Assembly (NCBI GenBank): GCA_934500835.1
Contig: CAKSTR010000016.1
Location: forward strand, 1 to 53,136
Direction: 5' to 3'
Source of the DNA: an uncultured Paracoccaceae bacterium
Lineage (GTDB): Bacteria; Pseudomonadota; Alphaproteobacteria; Rhodobacterales; Rhodobacteraceae
DNA: 53,136 bases
Shown here: piece by piece, positions 24,481 to 32,310 of the stretch
Layout: each line of letters opens with the position of its first letter
Numbering within the stretch: the stretch's first letter is position 1
The notes under the pieces: model-generated
The model's input: only the letters and a program-made list of their open reading frames with translations
The model's database searches: none
What the model was told of the DNA's origin: nothing
Program-made: the position numbers and the translations under genes

Positions 24481-25467
24481 TCAGTGCTGGCTGTGGGCGT
24501 CATGGCCAGCCTCGGCGTCGAAGAACAGCTCTTCACCGAAGAGGTCAAGCCGCGCGGCATGATCGGGAGCGAGGTCGGCTTCTGCTGCGGCTTGCCGGGC
24601 GGCCAAGCGGGCGGCTGCATCAGGTTCAATCCCCATCTGCACCATGTTAGCCTCGCCTTTCAGCCCATCACCTGCGCAGATGCTGACACGCCAGAGCCCG
24701 GCCGCATCCCGGCGCAACAGCGCCCGCCCGCCCCTGCCGTCCTGCGACCAGCCGATGATCGCAATCCCGCCGTCAATCAGTAGCGGGGCCACGGTCAGCG
24801 GGTTGTCCGGGGTCTCGAACATGTCTTTCAGCAGGCCGGTGATGCGCGCCTCATCACCCTCGACGCTGTGCTGGTCGAACCCGGCAGCTTCGTGCGACGG
24901 GGTGGTATGGCCCATTGCTGCATGGTCGTGCCCGGTGCCGTGCTCCGTTTCCTCCCCTGCGGCAGAACTCTGCACCGGCCAGTCCGGATGGAAGCGGGCG
25001 TTGAGCGCGAGAATGTCGAAGGACACGGCCACCGCACCAGCCTTTTCGAAGGTCAGCACAAGGTCGAGCCGGGCGCCCTCTTGCAGCGGCTCGGTCAGGC
25101 CGTTGATCATCAGATGCATACCGCTCGGCTCCAACGTCACGGTTTGCCCGGCGGGGATGGGCAGGCCCTCGGGCATCGGACGCATCGACATAACGCCGTC
25201 CTGCATCGACATTTCATGCAGTTCGACATTGCGACCGACCGGGGCCGTGGCACCCAGCAGCCGGTCATCCTCTGCCCCGCCATTGGTGATGGTGAGATAA
25301 GCCCCCCCGACCGGCGCGCGCGGCAGGGTTGCCCGGATGAAAGCGCCGGTGATGGCGATCTCGCCGATCTGGGCCTGTGCGGCGGGGCTGTGGTCGTGGG
25401 ACTGCGCGAGCGCGGGCTGGCCGATCAGGCCAACGGCGATCAGAAGGGGCAGGAGTGCGGTTTTCAT
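24481..25467 (-). CDS. PCuAC-type periplasmic copper chaperone with an added copper-uptake-associated C-terminal domain
   Basis: A 328-residue precursor: signal peptide MKTALLPLLIAVGLIGQPALA, then a PCuAC (DUF461) domain with its copper ligands intact (HEMSMQDGVMSM and, about 22 residues on, HLM), a His-rich linker (GTGHDHAAMGH), and a second domain (LLIDGGIAIIGWSQDGRGGRALL) of the kind found in copper-uptake-associated proteins, ending GHDAHSQH. An ATG at 25488 overlaps the CopC-CopD stop by four bases and could be used instead, adding seven residues. It should carry copper to the SCO proteins encoded next. Confidence 0.88.
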   Translation of the reverse strand: MKTALLPLLIAVGLIGQPALAQSHDHSPAAQAQIGEIAITGAFIRATLPRAPVGGAYLTITNGGAEDDRLLGATAPVGRNVELHEMSMQDGVMSMRPMPEGLPIPAGQTVTLEPSGMHLMINGLTEPLQEGARLDLVLTFEKAGAVAVSFDILALNARFHPDWPVQSSAAGEETEHGTGHDHAAMGHTTPSHEAAGFDQHSVEGDEARITGLLKDMFETPDNPLTVAPLLIDGGIAIIGWSQDGRGGRALLRRDAAGLWRVSICAGDGLKGEANMVQMGIEPDAAARLAARQAAAEADLAPDHAARLDLFGEELFFDAEAGHDAHSQH

Positions 25468-25484
25468 TGTCAGGGTCCAGTCCG

Positions 25485-27047
25485 TCATTTGATGTCTATC
25501 GTGCCTTCGATGCGGGTCATCGAAAAGCGGGTCAGGCGGATTTCCAGTTCCACCCGCCATTCCCCGGCTAGCGGCAGCAGCAGATCGGGGACGTGCCAGA
25601 GGCCCTCGGCATCCTGTGTCGCCTCACGGCTCATCCGCTCAATCCCGCGCTCGGGCATCGAGACAGCCAGCGTCACAGCCTGCGGGCTGATTGGCTGCAT
25701 GTCGCCATCCGAGAGCGAGATCGCAGCGGCCACGGTGCCGGTGCTGCCGGGAGTGATCGTCAGATCGGCCATCACCTCACCTGTCATGATGTGCGCATAG
25801 GCAGGGGGCGCGGCGGCAACCATGGCCAGCGCGCGTGGCGGCGGGGTAAAGCGCCAACCAGCGGCAAGACCAAGGATCGCGATGACAAGGATCAGCTCGA
25901 CGATGATGACCATGCGCAACCTTCCGGTCGCCTGTGGCTCGGCGCGCAAGGCGGGCGTGGTCAGAGACCAGCGGTTCCACGCGGCCAGCAGAAAGAGGAT
26001 CGCCAGCAGCGTGAGCTTGGCCGCGAGGATCCGGCCATAGGCGGTGCTCCAGCCGCCAAAACCGGCGCCCCCCATCTGCACAAAGCCAAGGGCAAGGCCC
26101 GATGCGGCCAGCAGGATCACCGCGAAGGGGATAAGGCCGGAGAAGCGCTGCAGCGCCGGTGATCCATCCGCGCGCCGTAGCCAGCACAGGAGGGGTATCA
26201 GCGCGCCGAGCCAGAAGGTCAGCGCGGCCAGATGCGCAAAGACCGCAGGTCGGGTCAACCAGCGCGGATCGGCGGCCCCGGCATGACCGGCCGAGGCATA
26301 GGCCGCCGCCAGCAGAGCCACCGCGACAAAGGCCAGTGGGCGGATACGCAGCCCCGCCAGTCCGAACAGCCCGGCCGTCAAGGCCAGCACCGTCATCGTC
26401 CCGAAACTCGTCGCCCATCCGGTGCTCCATGCGCCCGCCGTCCACAAAGCTGAAAGCGGCAACCCAAGTGCATCGGCACCATGCAGGCCAAGCGCCAGCG
26501 GTGTCATGACAAGCCCCAGCCAGAGCAGGCGGGAAAGCAGTGGTGCCGTTCCGGGCGGCAGACCCGCCAACGCCCCGAACAATGCCCCACCGATGCCCAG
26601 CACCAAGCCGAGGGACATCACCAGTTTGGCGCCCCAAAGAAGGCCAGCCACCAGCGGGTCACCCACCGTAACTTCGGGGGCACCGCTCACCTCACCAACC
26701 GAGAAGATGAGCGTGCCGGTCACCGGATGCCCGTCATCCGAAGTGACGCGCCAGGTCAGCACCTGTGTTCCGCGCTCCAGATCAGGCAACGCAATGGTCA
26801 GCGTGCTGTCGCCACTGGCCGCAGCAGTCAGATCGCGGCTGTCGCCATCGGGGCCGATCAGCGTGATCGCCAGCGGCCGCACGGTTTCATTGAACTGCAG
26901 CACGGCTTCAGTCGGCGCGGCGTCAAGCAGCGTGCCCTCCGCCGGGGCGACGCCGAGCAATGCGGCATGGGCATGTGCTGTGACAGGAGACAGCAGGACA
27001 GCCAGTGCCAGCAAGGCGGACAGGAAAATTGGTGTGAGGCGGGTCAT
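25485..27047 (-). CDS. CopC-CopD fusion copper importer/resistance protein
   Basis: A 520-residue protein. A signal peptide (cleavage at AHA, leaving an N-terminal His27) leads a CopC beta-barrel (residues about 27-120, with SDDGHPVTGTLIFSV), followed by a CopD multi-span domain (about 135-410). A final periplasmic-looking domain follows (MADLTITPGSTGTVAAAI to the end). CopC binds copper in the periplasm and CopD is thought to move it inward. The order CopCD then PCuAC then SCO on one mRNA suggests delivery to respiratory copper sites. Confidence 0.9.
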   Translation of the reverse strand: MTRLTPIFLSALLALAVLLSPVTAHAHAALLGVAPAEGTLLDAAPTEAVLQFNETVRPLAITLIGPDGDSRDLTAAASGDSTLTIALPDLERGTQVLTWRVTSDDGHPVTGTLIFSVGEVSGAPEVTVGDPLVAGLLWGAKLVMSLGLVLGIGGALFGALAGLPPGTAPLLSRLLWLGLVMTPLALGLHGADALGLPLSALWTAGAWSTGWATSFGTMTVLALTAGLFGLAGLRIRPLAFVAVALLAAAYASAGHAGAADPRWLTRPAVFAHLAALTFWLGALIPLLCWLRRADGSPALQRFSGLIPFAVILLAASGLALGFVQMGGAGFGGWSTAYGRILAAKLTLLAILFLLAAWNRWSLTTPALRAEPQATGRLRMVIIVELILVIAILGLAAGWRFTPPPRALAMVAAAPPAYAHIMTGEVMADLTITPGSTGTVAAAISLSDGDMQPISPQAVTLAVSMPERGIERMSREATQDAEGLWHVPDLLLPLAGEWRVELEIRLTRFSMTRIEGTIDIK

Positions 27048-27082
27048 GGCAGGACAAGTTCACGGGTTTGCGTGGCGGGAAT

Positions 27083-27108
27083 GCGGGGGGCCGCCTTTGG
27101 CCCCCCGC
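27083..27108. repeat. Perfect 10-bp-stem hairpin between YcnI and CopC-CopD genes
   Basis: GCGGGGGGCC and GGCCCCCCGC pair perfectly around a six-base loop in the 67-base gap. No T run follows on either strand, so it is more likely an mRNA-stability or processing element than a terminator. Confidence 0.6.
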
Positions 27109-27114
27109 CTTGCC

Positions 27115-27645
27115 TCAGTGGCCCGAGGGGGCCGGCGCTTCGATCACCGTGATGAACGGTGCCGGGCCTTCGGCGTCATGGTTGCCCGAAGTGTCGATCC
27201 AGACGGCCTCGCCGGTTGCGCATTCCTGCACCACGGCAAAGAAGAGCTGCGTGCCGGGTTCGACGCTCGAGGCAACGGCGCCGCGCAGCACGAACTCGTC
27301 GTAGAAGTGCGAAGGCAGATCGCCGCCCGACCAGACCAGTTCGGTGACGCCCGAGGTCACTTCTTTGTCGCGGTGGGTGACGGGCGCTGCATAGTCACCA
27401 CGTACGGCCTCGGTGGACCAGCCGGCCTTGACCATCGGCTGGACATTGACGAAGCCCGCCGGGATCTGCACGCGCAGGGTATGGGTAGCCTCTTCGCCGC
27501 AGCCATGCGGCACGCGCAGCGCCAGACGCACGGTGGTATTGGCCGCGGCCTCGGCCGTGTCGAGCGTGACATGCGCCATGGCGGGGGCGGCAAGAGCGGT
27601 CAGGGTGGTGGCCGCGACAGCGGCGCCAAGAAGATTGCGGATCAT
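27115..27645 (-). CDS. YcnI-family (DUF1775) periplasmic copper protein
   Basis: A 176-residue precursor with signal peptide ending APAMA and a mature N-terminus beginning HVTLD, the histidine that forms the copper brace or half-brace in YcnI. The body has the DUF1775 sandwich pattern (LALRVPHGCGEE, GFVNVQPMVKAGWST). YcnI proteins usually neighbour CopC/CopD, as here. The start follows CGGAG. A GGCGGG-AGTGC-CCCGCC hairpin sits just upstream, before the previous gene's stop. Confidence 0.88.
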   Translation of the reverse strand: MIRNLLGAAVAATTLTALAAPAMAHVTLDTAEAAANTTVRLALRVPHGCGEEATHTLRVQIPAGFVNVQPMVKAGWSTEAVRGDYAAPVTHRDKEVTSGVTELVWSGGDLPSHFYDEFVLRGAVASSVEPGTQLFFAVVQECATGEAVWIDTSGNHDAEGPAPFITVIEAPAPSGH

Positions 27646-27697
27646 TTGGGATCTCCGTTTGATCTTGAAAGGGTTTGGCGGGAGTGCCCCGCCGATT

Positions 27698-28105
27698 TCA
27701 GCCGAGCTGCGCCATCGGCGGCGCGCGCGGCTGGACCGAAGCCTCAAAGACCCGGAGCGGGTGATGTTGCGACGACAGGTTCGGCGCGAGCGCCATCTGA
27801 GCAAGGCGGGCGTCCAGCAGGATCGGCGGATCGACCGGCAGCAGACCGCCACCGCCGACGGTCTTGCCGGGGCAGAGGGTGATCGTGTGACCGGCCTCGT
27901 CCGCCTGCGTGATCGGAATGCAAAGCGACCAGTCACTGGCTGTCTCGTATCCCGCAAGACGCAGATCAGACGCCACACGCGAGACAAGATGCATCGGCGC
28001 AAGCAGCGACATGAGCCAGATCGCCAGAACGGCGCTGGCAAACCCCGTCTCGCGCAACACGATGCGCGTGAGAGAGCCAACGATGTGCTGCGCCGGGCGG
28101 GTCAT
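27698..28105 (-). CDS. Small DUF2946-like single-pass protein, copy B
   Basis: A 135-residue protein with one hydrophobic segment (SAVLAIWLMSLLAPMHLVS) and a soluble part bearing two cysteines (SDWSLCIPIT, TLCPGKTV). It is clearly paralogous to the protein at 31670-32053, sharing WLMSLLAPMH, SDWSLC, TLCP and the C-terminal RAPP. Placement in DUF2946 is tentative. The start overlaps the previous stop by four bases (28102-28105). The cysteine pair may bind copper or haem; unproven. Confidence 0.7.
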   Translation of the reverse strand: MTRPAQHIVGSLTRIVLRETGFASAVLAIWLMSLLAPMHLVSRVASDLRLAGYETASDWSLCIPITQADEAGHTITLCPGKTVGGGGLLPVDPPILLDARLAQMALAPNLSSQHHPLRVFEASVQPRAPPMAQLG

Positions 28106-28941
28106 TCCGTGCCGACCTCCGGTATCAGGACTGTGCCGCGAAAGGCGTCAAACCTTTCAATGAAAGCCGGGCCAAGCGCTGCCTCGGCCGCGGTGAGTTC
28201 GGACCGCAAGCGGTCCCCGGCGGTGCGCGGAACGCCAAGGCTGGTCAGCGTCGCCTGCAGGGTCAGGCTGGGACCGGACCACATCTCGGCCCGCCAACCC
28301 TTCGCGCCGCGCCGCAGGAAGGCCCGCGCGCCAACACCGTCCAGCGTCCAGCCCGCAATCGCGGTGTCGCCGTCCAGAACCACGGGTGCGATTATGGCCT
28401 CGGGGGCACCGAGGACATCGCGCAGTGCCCAGGCCACCGCTGTGATGTCGGCAGAGCGGTCGAGGGCGTCATTCTCCGCCAGCGCGACTGCTGCAGGCTC
28501 ATCCTCGATATCCAGAGGATCGATCATGAAGAACATCTCGAAGCGGCCGCGCTTCTCGAAGACCAGCGTGCCGTCCAGTTCGCCGCCTTCGAACAGCGGT
28601 CGGGAAATCCCCTCGATGACACCGCGCATCTCGCCGCGAAACAGCATCGCCATATCGCCCGCCGGGATGTCGATCCAGGCCATGCGCTCCCAGCGTGTCG
28701 ATCCGTCCTCCTGCATCACCGGACGTTCGAACCGCACCGGGCCAACGGGCGTCTCGATGGCCAGAAGCCGCTCTGGCTGATCGGTGTCATTGGCCAAAAC
28801 CATATACACCGGGGCCGATGTGGCATTCATCGGCGTCGCCGGGATGGAGGGGTGGATGATCTGCAGATCCTCCAGCAAGAATTCGTGGGCCAGCGAGGGC
28901 GTGGCGCAGAAGAACAGCAACAACGCAATCAGGCGCTTCAT
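28102..28941 (-). CDS. Degenerate PCuAC-type protein with copper-uptake-associated C-terminal domain
   Basis: A 279-residue precursor (signal peptide MKRLIALLLFFCATPSLA). It has the same two-domain plan as the protein at 24481-25467: a PCuAC-like first half (PVYMVLANDTDQPERLLAIE) and a second domain (VLDGDTAIAGWTLDGVGARAFL). The copper ligands are largely gone: the HxM position reads FERP and the second HLM position reads GEMRG. It may have become a scaffold, a MbnH/MbnP partner or a binder of another ligand. It overlaps both neighbours by four bases. Confidence 0.75.
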   Translation of the reverse strand: MKRLIALLLFFCATPSLAHEFLLEDLQIIHPSIPATPMNATSAPVYMVLANDTDQPERLLAIETPVGPVRFERPVMQEDGSTRWERMAWIDIPAGDMAMLFRGEMRGVIEGISRPLFEGGELDGTLVFEKRGRFEMFFMIDPLDIEDEPAAVALAENDALDRSADITAVAWALRDVLGAPEAIIAPVVLDGDTAIAGWTLDGVGARAFLRRGAKGWRAEMWSGPSLTLQATLTSLGVPRTAGDRLRSELTAAEAALGPAFIERFDAFRGTVLIPEVGTE

Positions 28942-30128
28942 GGCTGAGCCCTTTCCGTCACGGCCGGATGATCCTCGGACCAGGGATCGGCATAGGCGGG
29001 GTTGGTCAGGAAGCCCTCATCCGTCAGGCTCTCAAGAAAGGCGATGATGTCCGCAATCTCGTCATCAGAGGCGGTGAAGCCCACCAGCATCCCGTCCTTG
29101 TGCGGGTTCTGCGAGCCGTCCCCGGCGTAGGGGCCGTCCGCGATGCTGCGCCCGCCGGTGGAGTAATGGTCCAGGACATCGCGCAGGGTCTCGGCCGAAC
29201 CGTCATGGAAATAGGGCGCGGTCACCGCGACATTGCGCAAGCTTGGCGTGCGGAAGCGGCCCATGTCTGACGGGTTTCCGGTGAATTCATAGAACCCGGT
29301 CGCCCAGGGCGGATAGGCGCCTGCCCCGTCAATGTTGTAGAGGCCGTTATTGTGGCTGCCGCTCTCGGCAAAGGCGCTGCGCGTGGTTTGCAGATTGTCG
29401 GTGAACAGCACGCCGGAATGGCAGTGGTAGCATTCGAACCGGTGATCGAAGAACAACTGCTCGCCGCGCCGGGCGGCCTCGGAAATCGCGTCTGCCTCGC
29501 CCCAGTATTTGAAACGGTCATAGGCGCTGTCGACCGAGATCAGCGTGCGCTGGAAGGCCCCAAGGGCCCGCGTCACCGTGAACAGGTCGATCTGCGGGCG
29601 ATCCGGGAAGGCCGCCGGAAACGCCTCGGCATAATAGGGGTCAGCGGCCAGACGGGCAAAAATCTCGGCCTCGCGCCCGTTGCTACCCATCTCTTCCGGG
29701 TTGTCGCCAAAGATCGGGATCAGCGCCTGGAATTCCAGTGTCGTCACATGCGGATTGGCCCATGTGAGCTGCGGATAATAGCCGACATTGGCCAGCGAGG
29801 GTGAATTGCGTATGCCGACCGTGCCGTTGATCCCCACGGCCAGCGCCCTGCCATCGGTGAAGGCGCGCTCCTGCACATGGCAGGAGACACAGGCCACCGT
29901 GCCATCGCCCGACAGGCGGGAATCGTAGAACAGATGCCGCCCCAGTTCCACGACCTCGGGCGTCATCGGATTTTCGTCCGGCACAGGTGGGGGCGGCATC
30001 CAAGCCGGAACCGGCCAGTTGAAATGCCCCCCGATCTGCGCAAGACCAATCTCGGCCAACCCGGGCACCCCGGCGGCAAAAGCCGCCGGGGTGGCAAGGA
30101 GTGCAAGCAGGGCAAGGCTCCGTTTCAT
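28938..30128 (-). CDS. mbnH: MbnH-type di-haem cytochrome (MauG/cytochrome c peroxidase family)
   Basis: A 396-residue secreted protein with signal peptide (residues 1-19) and two c-haem sites, CVSCH (80-84) and CYHCH (233-237). It matches the di-haem group that always accompanies MbnP proteins. In methanotrophs MbnH forms a bis-Fe(IV) state and oxidises a tryptophan of MbnP to kynurenine, creating a copper site. The ATG lies three bases after the MbnP stop, so the pair is one translational unit. No methanobactin precursor or maturation gene is in the window. Confidence 0.88.
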   Translation of the reverse strand: MKRSLALLALLATPAAFAAGVPGLAEIGLAQIGGHFNWPVPAWMPPPPVPDENPMTPEVVELGRHLFYDSRLSGDGTVACVSCHVQERAFTDGRALAVGINGTVGIRNSPSLANVGYYPQLTWANPHVTTLEFQALIPIFGDNPEEMGSNGREAEIFARLAADPYYAEAFPAAFPDRPQIDLFTVTRALGAFQRTLISVDSAYDRFKYWGEADAISEAARRGEQLFFDHRFECYHCHSGVLFTDNLQTTRSAFAESGSHNNGLYNIDGAGAYPPWATGFYEFTGNPSDMGRFRTPSLRNVAVTAPYFHDGSAETLRDVLDHYSTGGRSIADGPYAGDGSQNPHKDGMLVGFTASDDEIADIIAFLESLTDEGFLTNPAYADPWSEDHPAVTERAQP

Positions 30129-30131
30129 CGC

Positions 30132-31040
30132 TCAGCGCACCGAAATCAGGAGCTGTTCGCCGGCCGCAATGCCGTCATAGGCCAGGCCCAGCCGGCTCAT
30201 GACCGTGTTGCAATCGCTGTCACCGGGGAAGGACATGCAGCCGGGCGAGGTATCGGGGGCGTTGACCGTCAGATCGGCACCGGAAACGACCGGTGCCGGG
30301 TCGATCACCACCACCTGCGAAACCGGATCGAAATCGGCAAAAGTGACGGCCACACGGTTGGGGTTGGCGCAGGCCGACGGAGCTTCGGTGCGCGATTCCG
30401 CCGCGCATTGGGTAGAGCCTAGATGCAGGAACCAGCCCGATGCGGCACCGTCAGCTTCATCCGTCTCGGTTGGTGCCGCTTCCGCAACATCGGCGGCAGC
30501 GCCCATATCCTGCACGACCGGCACCATGTCGATACGCACAAAGCGGAATCCGTTCTGCCAGTTCCAGAACATGGCGGTGGTGTTCAAAGGCGTGGGCGAC
30601 AGCGTCGGGTCGATGTGGTTCTGCCCAAAGGGCACACCAAGGGTGAAGGTCAGCCCGACATAATCGCCCGAGGGCACCGTGCCACGCAAGCTGGTGTTCA
30701 GATCGGCATTGCCGGCGGTCGAACAGCCATGGCTGCCATCCTCGAAATCCAGCAGGGCAAGGGTTTCGAGCTGCCATTTGCCGTCCTGTTCCAGCGTAAT
30801 GGGCTGCACACTGCCATCCGCGCGCACCAAGGCTGCATCATGGACGAACAGACGATAGTCGTTGCCGGTCACGGTCGTATTCGCCGCGCCGAGGCCCTCA
30901 TAGCTGTCAGCGCAAGAGAAGGGTTTGCCCGCGATCTCGGCGGCGAAATTGATCGTGACCGGCTGGTCGGCATGGGCTGCCGCAGCCAGCAGAGTGCAAG
31001 CGAGTGCGAGAGAGGTGGAGGAAAACAGGTTGGCGTTCAT
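30132..31040 (-). CDS. mbnP: MbnP-family periplasmic copper-binding protein
   Basis: A 302-residue precursor. The ATG at 31040 follows GAAAGGAA and opens a Sec signal peptide ending AAAHA. Family landmarks are the tryptophan-rich block MFWNWQNGFRFVRI (residues 157-170; Trp159 and Trp161 are candidates for the kynurenine residue) and FLHLGSTQC with a later CANPNRV (Cys212, Cys224). The family binds Cu(I) after oxidation by MbnH. It precedes mbnH and follows the cytochrome c gene. Confidence 0.88.
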   Translation of the reverse strand: MNANLFSSTSLALACTLLAAAAHADQPVTINFAAEIAGKPFSCADSYEGLGAANTTVTGNDYRLFVHDAALVRADGSVQPITLEQDGKWQLETLALLDFEDGSHGCSTAGNADLNTSLRGTVPSGDYVGLTFTLGVPFGQNHIDPTLSPTPLNTTAMFWNWQNGFRFVRIDMVPVVQDMGAAADVAEAAPTETDEADGAASGWFLHLGSTQCAAESRTEAPSACANPNRVAVTFADFDPVSQVVVIDPAPVVSGADLTVNAPDTSPGCMSFPGDSDCNTVMSRLGLAYDGIAAGEQLLISVR

Positions 31041-31067
31041 GGCTGTTCCTTTCGGATTGTGGGGCAA

Positions 31068-31087
31068 CCGGCCGATCATTCGGCCGG
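31068..31087. repeat. Perfect hairpin over the stop codon of the cytochrome c gene
   Basis: CCGGCCGA and TCGGCCGG pair perfectly around TCAT, so the cytochrome stop codon lies in the loop. It could slow ribosome release or stabilise the upstream mRNA. There is no T run, so it is not a typical terminator. Confidence 0.5.
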
Positions 31088-31507
31088 AGAATGGGTCGTT
31101 AGCCAGGCGGCAAGATCTTCGCCGCCCGCACGCAACGTGAAGGCCATGGCGGTCCGCGCACCTGGATCGTTCAACTGGCTGCGCAAGAAGCCGGTCGGGT
31201 CCGCCGCGAAAAGTGCGACCGTCTCCTCGGACCAGATGAAACCTGTGGCATTGAGCAGCTGAAGACCGGGGGAATAGCGAAACCCCTCGACGCTGCCAGC
31301 CTGGCGGCCAATCACGCCATAAAGATCGGGTCCGGTCCGGCCGCCCTGTTCGATCCGAGTGCCGTCGGGCGCAGTGATCGCATGGCAGGCCCGGCAGCGG
31401 GTAAAGACCCGCTCTCCCGCGGCAAGGTCTGGTTCGGCCCGCAAAGGGAAGGCGCACAGTGTGAGGGCCAGCACGATTGCTGGTCCGGTCGTATGGAGAA
31501 GGGTCAT
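31076..31507 (-). CDS. Class I c-type cytochrome
   Basis: A 143-residue precursor: signal peptide ending PLRA, haem motif CRACH (residues 38-42), the usual GPDLYGVIGRQAG segment, and axial Met120 in RTAMAF. This is the mono-haem c550-like fold, soluble in the periplasm. Its position just upstream of mbnP and mbnH suggests it supplies or accepts electrons for MbnH. Confidence 0.9.
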   Translation of the reverse strand: MTLLHTTGPAIVLALTLCAFPLRAEPDLAAGERVFTRCRACHAITAPDGTRIEQGGRTGPDLYGVIGRQAGSVEGFRYSPGLQLLNATGFIWSEETVALFAADPTGFLRSQLNDPGARTAMAFTLRAGGEDLAAWLTTHSPAE

Positions 31508-31669
31508 CAGCTTTTCCGAGCAGGGGGCATCATCGCGATGTCGCTGGCCGACGGTTTGGGCGGCAGGACATCGGCGGCGGCGGCATCCTGGGCCTTACCC
31601 GCGCGAAACCCTGCGCGGGACAAATGCCATCTGCCGCTCACGCCCAAGGCGCGGCGGGGAATGCCGGGA

Positions 31670-32053
31670 TCAGCTGTGGACTGGCGGTGCGCGTGGTTGT
31701 CCGGGTTCGGATTGGACCCGCGACCAGAACCGCTCTGGCGTCAGATCGAATCCGTCGATCAGCACAGCCGGGACTGTAACCGCAAGCAGAACAACCGGCA
31801 TCGGTGCCAGGATATCGGACTTGCCTATGCCCTGCGCCGGACAAAGGGTGACAGGCGCGTCAGGGCCATCGCCGTCCAGATCGACCGGCCCGCAGAGCGA
31901 CCAATCGGACGCCGTGATGGTGCCCGCCTGGGACAAATCGCCAATCAGCCGTGAGACCTGGTGCATGGGCGCCAGCAACGACATGAGCCAGATCGACAGG
32001 ACGGCGAGCGCCATCCCGATCTCTCTGGTCACCATGTGTTTTGCATTGCTCAA
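31670..32053 (-). CDS. Small DUF2946-like single-pass protein, copy A (first gene of the copper operon)
   Basis: About 127 residues from TTG 32053, which follows AGGGGAG at good spacing; an ATG at 32035 is an alternative. One hydrophobic segment (ALAVLSIWLMSLLAPMH) is followed by two cysteines (SDWSLCGPV, TLCPAQG). It is paralogous to the protein at 27698-28105. Its coding start lies 14 bases from the CueR-like dyad. The 162 bases between its stop and the cytochrome gene hold no convincing gene. Confidence 0.65.
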   Translation of the reverse strand: MSNAKHMVTREIGMALAVLSIWLMSLLAPMHQVSRLIGDLSQAGTITASDWSLCGPVDLDGDGPDAPVTLCPAQGIGKSDILAPMPVVLLAVTVPAVLIDGFDLTPERFWSRVQSEPGQPRAPPVHS

Positions 32054-32066
32054 GGCGCGCTCCCCT

Positions 32067-32088
32067 AACCTTCCCATACTGGAAGGTT
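32067..32088. promoter_or_regulatory. CueR/HmrR-like copper operator
   Basis: AACCTTCC-CATACT-GGAAGGTT is a perfect inverted repeat. Its arms are those of the E. coli copA CueR box (ACCTTCC-N7-GGAAGGT), with a six- instead of seven-base spacer. MerR-family copper sensors act from such dyads placed inside an over-long promoter spacer. It heads the minus-strand copper operon. No cueR gene is in the window. I could not assign clean -35 and -10 boxes. Confidence 0.7.
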
Positions 32089-32310
32089 GAGAGGTCGGGC
32101 AAGCCAAAGCCTGCCAGCGGTCAGAATGCCGCAGCAGGTCGGAGGCCAGGCCACGGTTTGCTGGCCGTTACCAGCAACGTCGCCACACGATGAAGCGCAG
32201 CCTACACGTTCCAGTCGAGCAACAGGAGAACTCCCCGCGCCCTCAAGTACAAAGACCGTATACCGCTGACCGAACAAGTTCGGACGGGGCGCAGACCGCC
32301 TGTGCTACTG

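Noticed and set aside
31508..31669. Short minus-strand frame ending one base into the cytochrome c start
   Set aside because: It reads SGRWHLSRAGFRAG to PPARKS with a TGATG junction, but it has no good start, overlaps the preceding gene in another frame and resembles nothing known.
32089..32310. Possible tRNA or small RNA right of the copper operator
   Set aside because: I looked for a tRNA-like fold around GTTCCAGTC; there is no cloverleaf and no matching acceptor stem.
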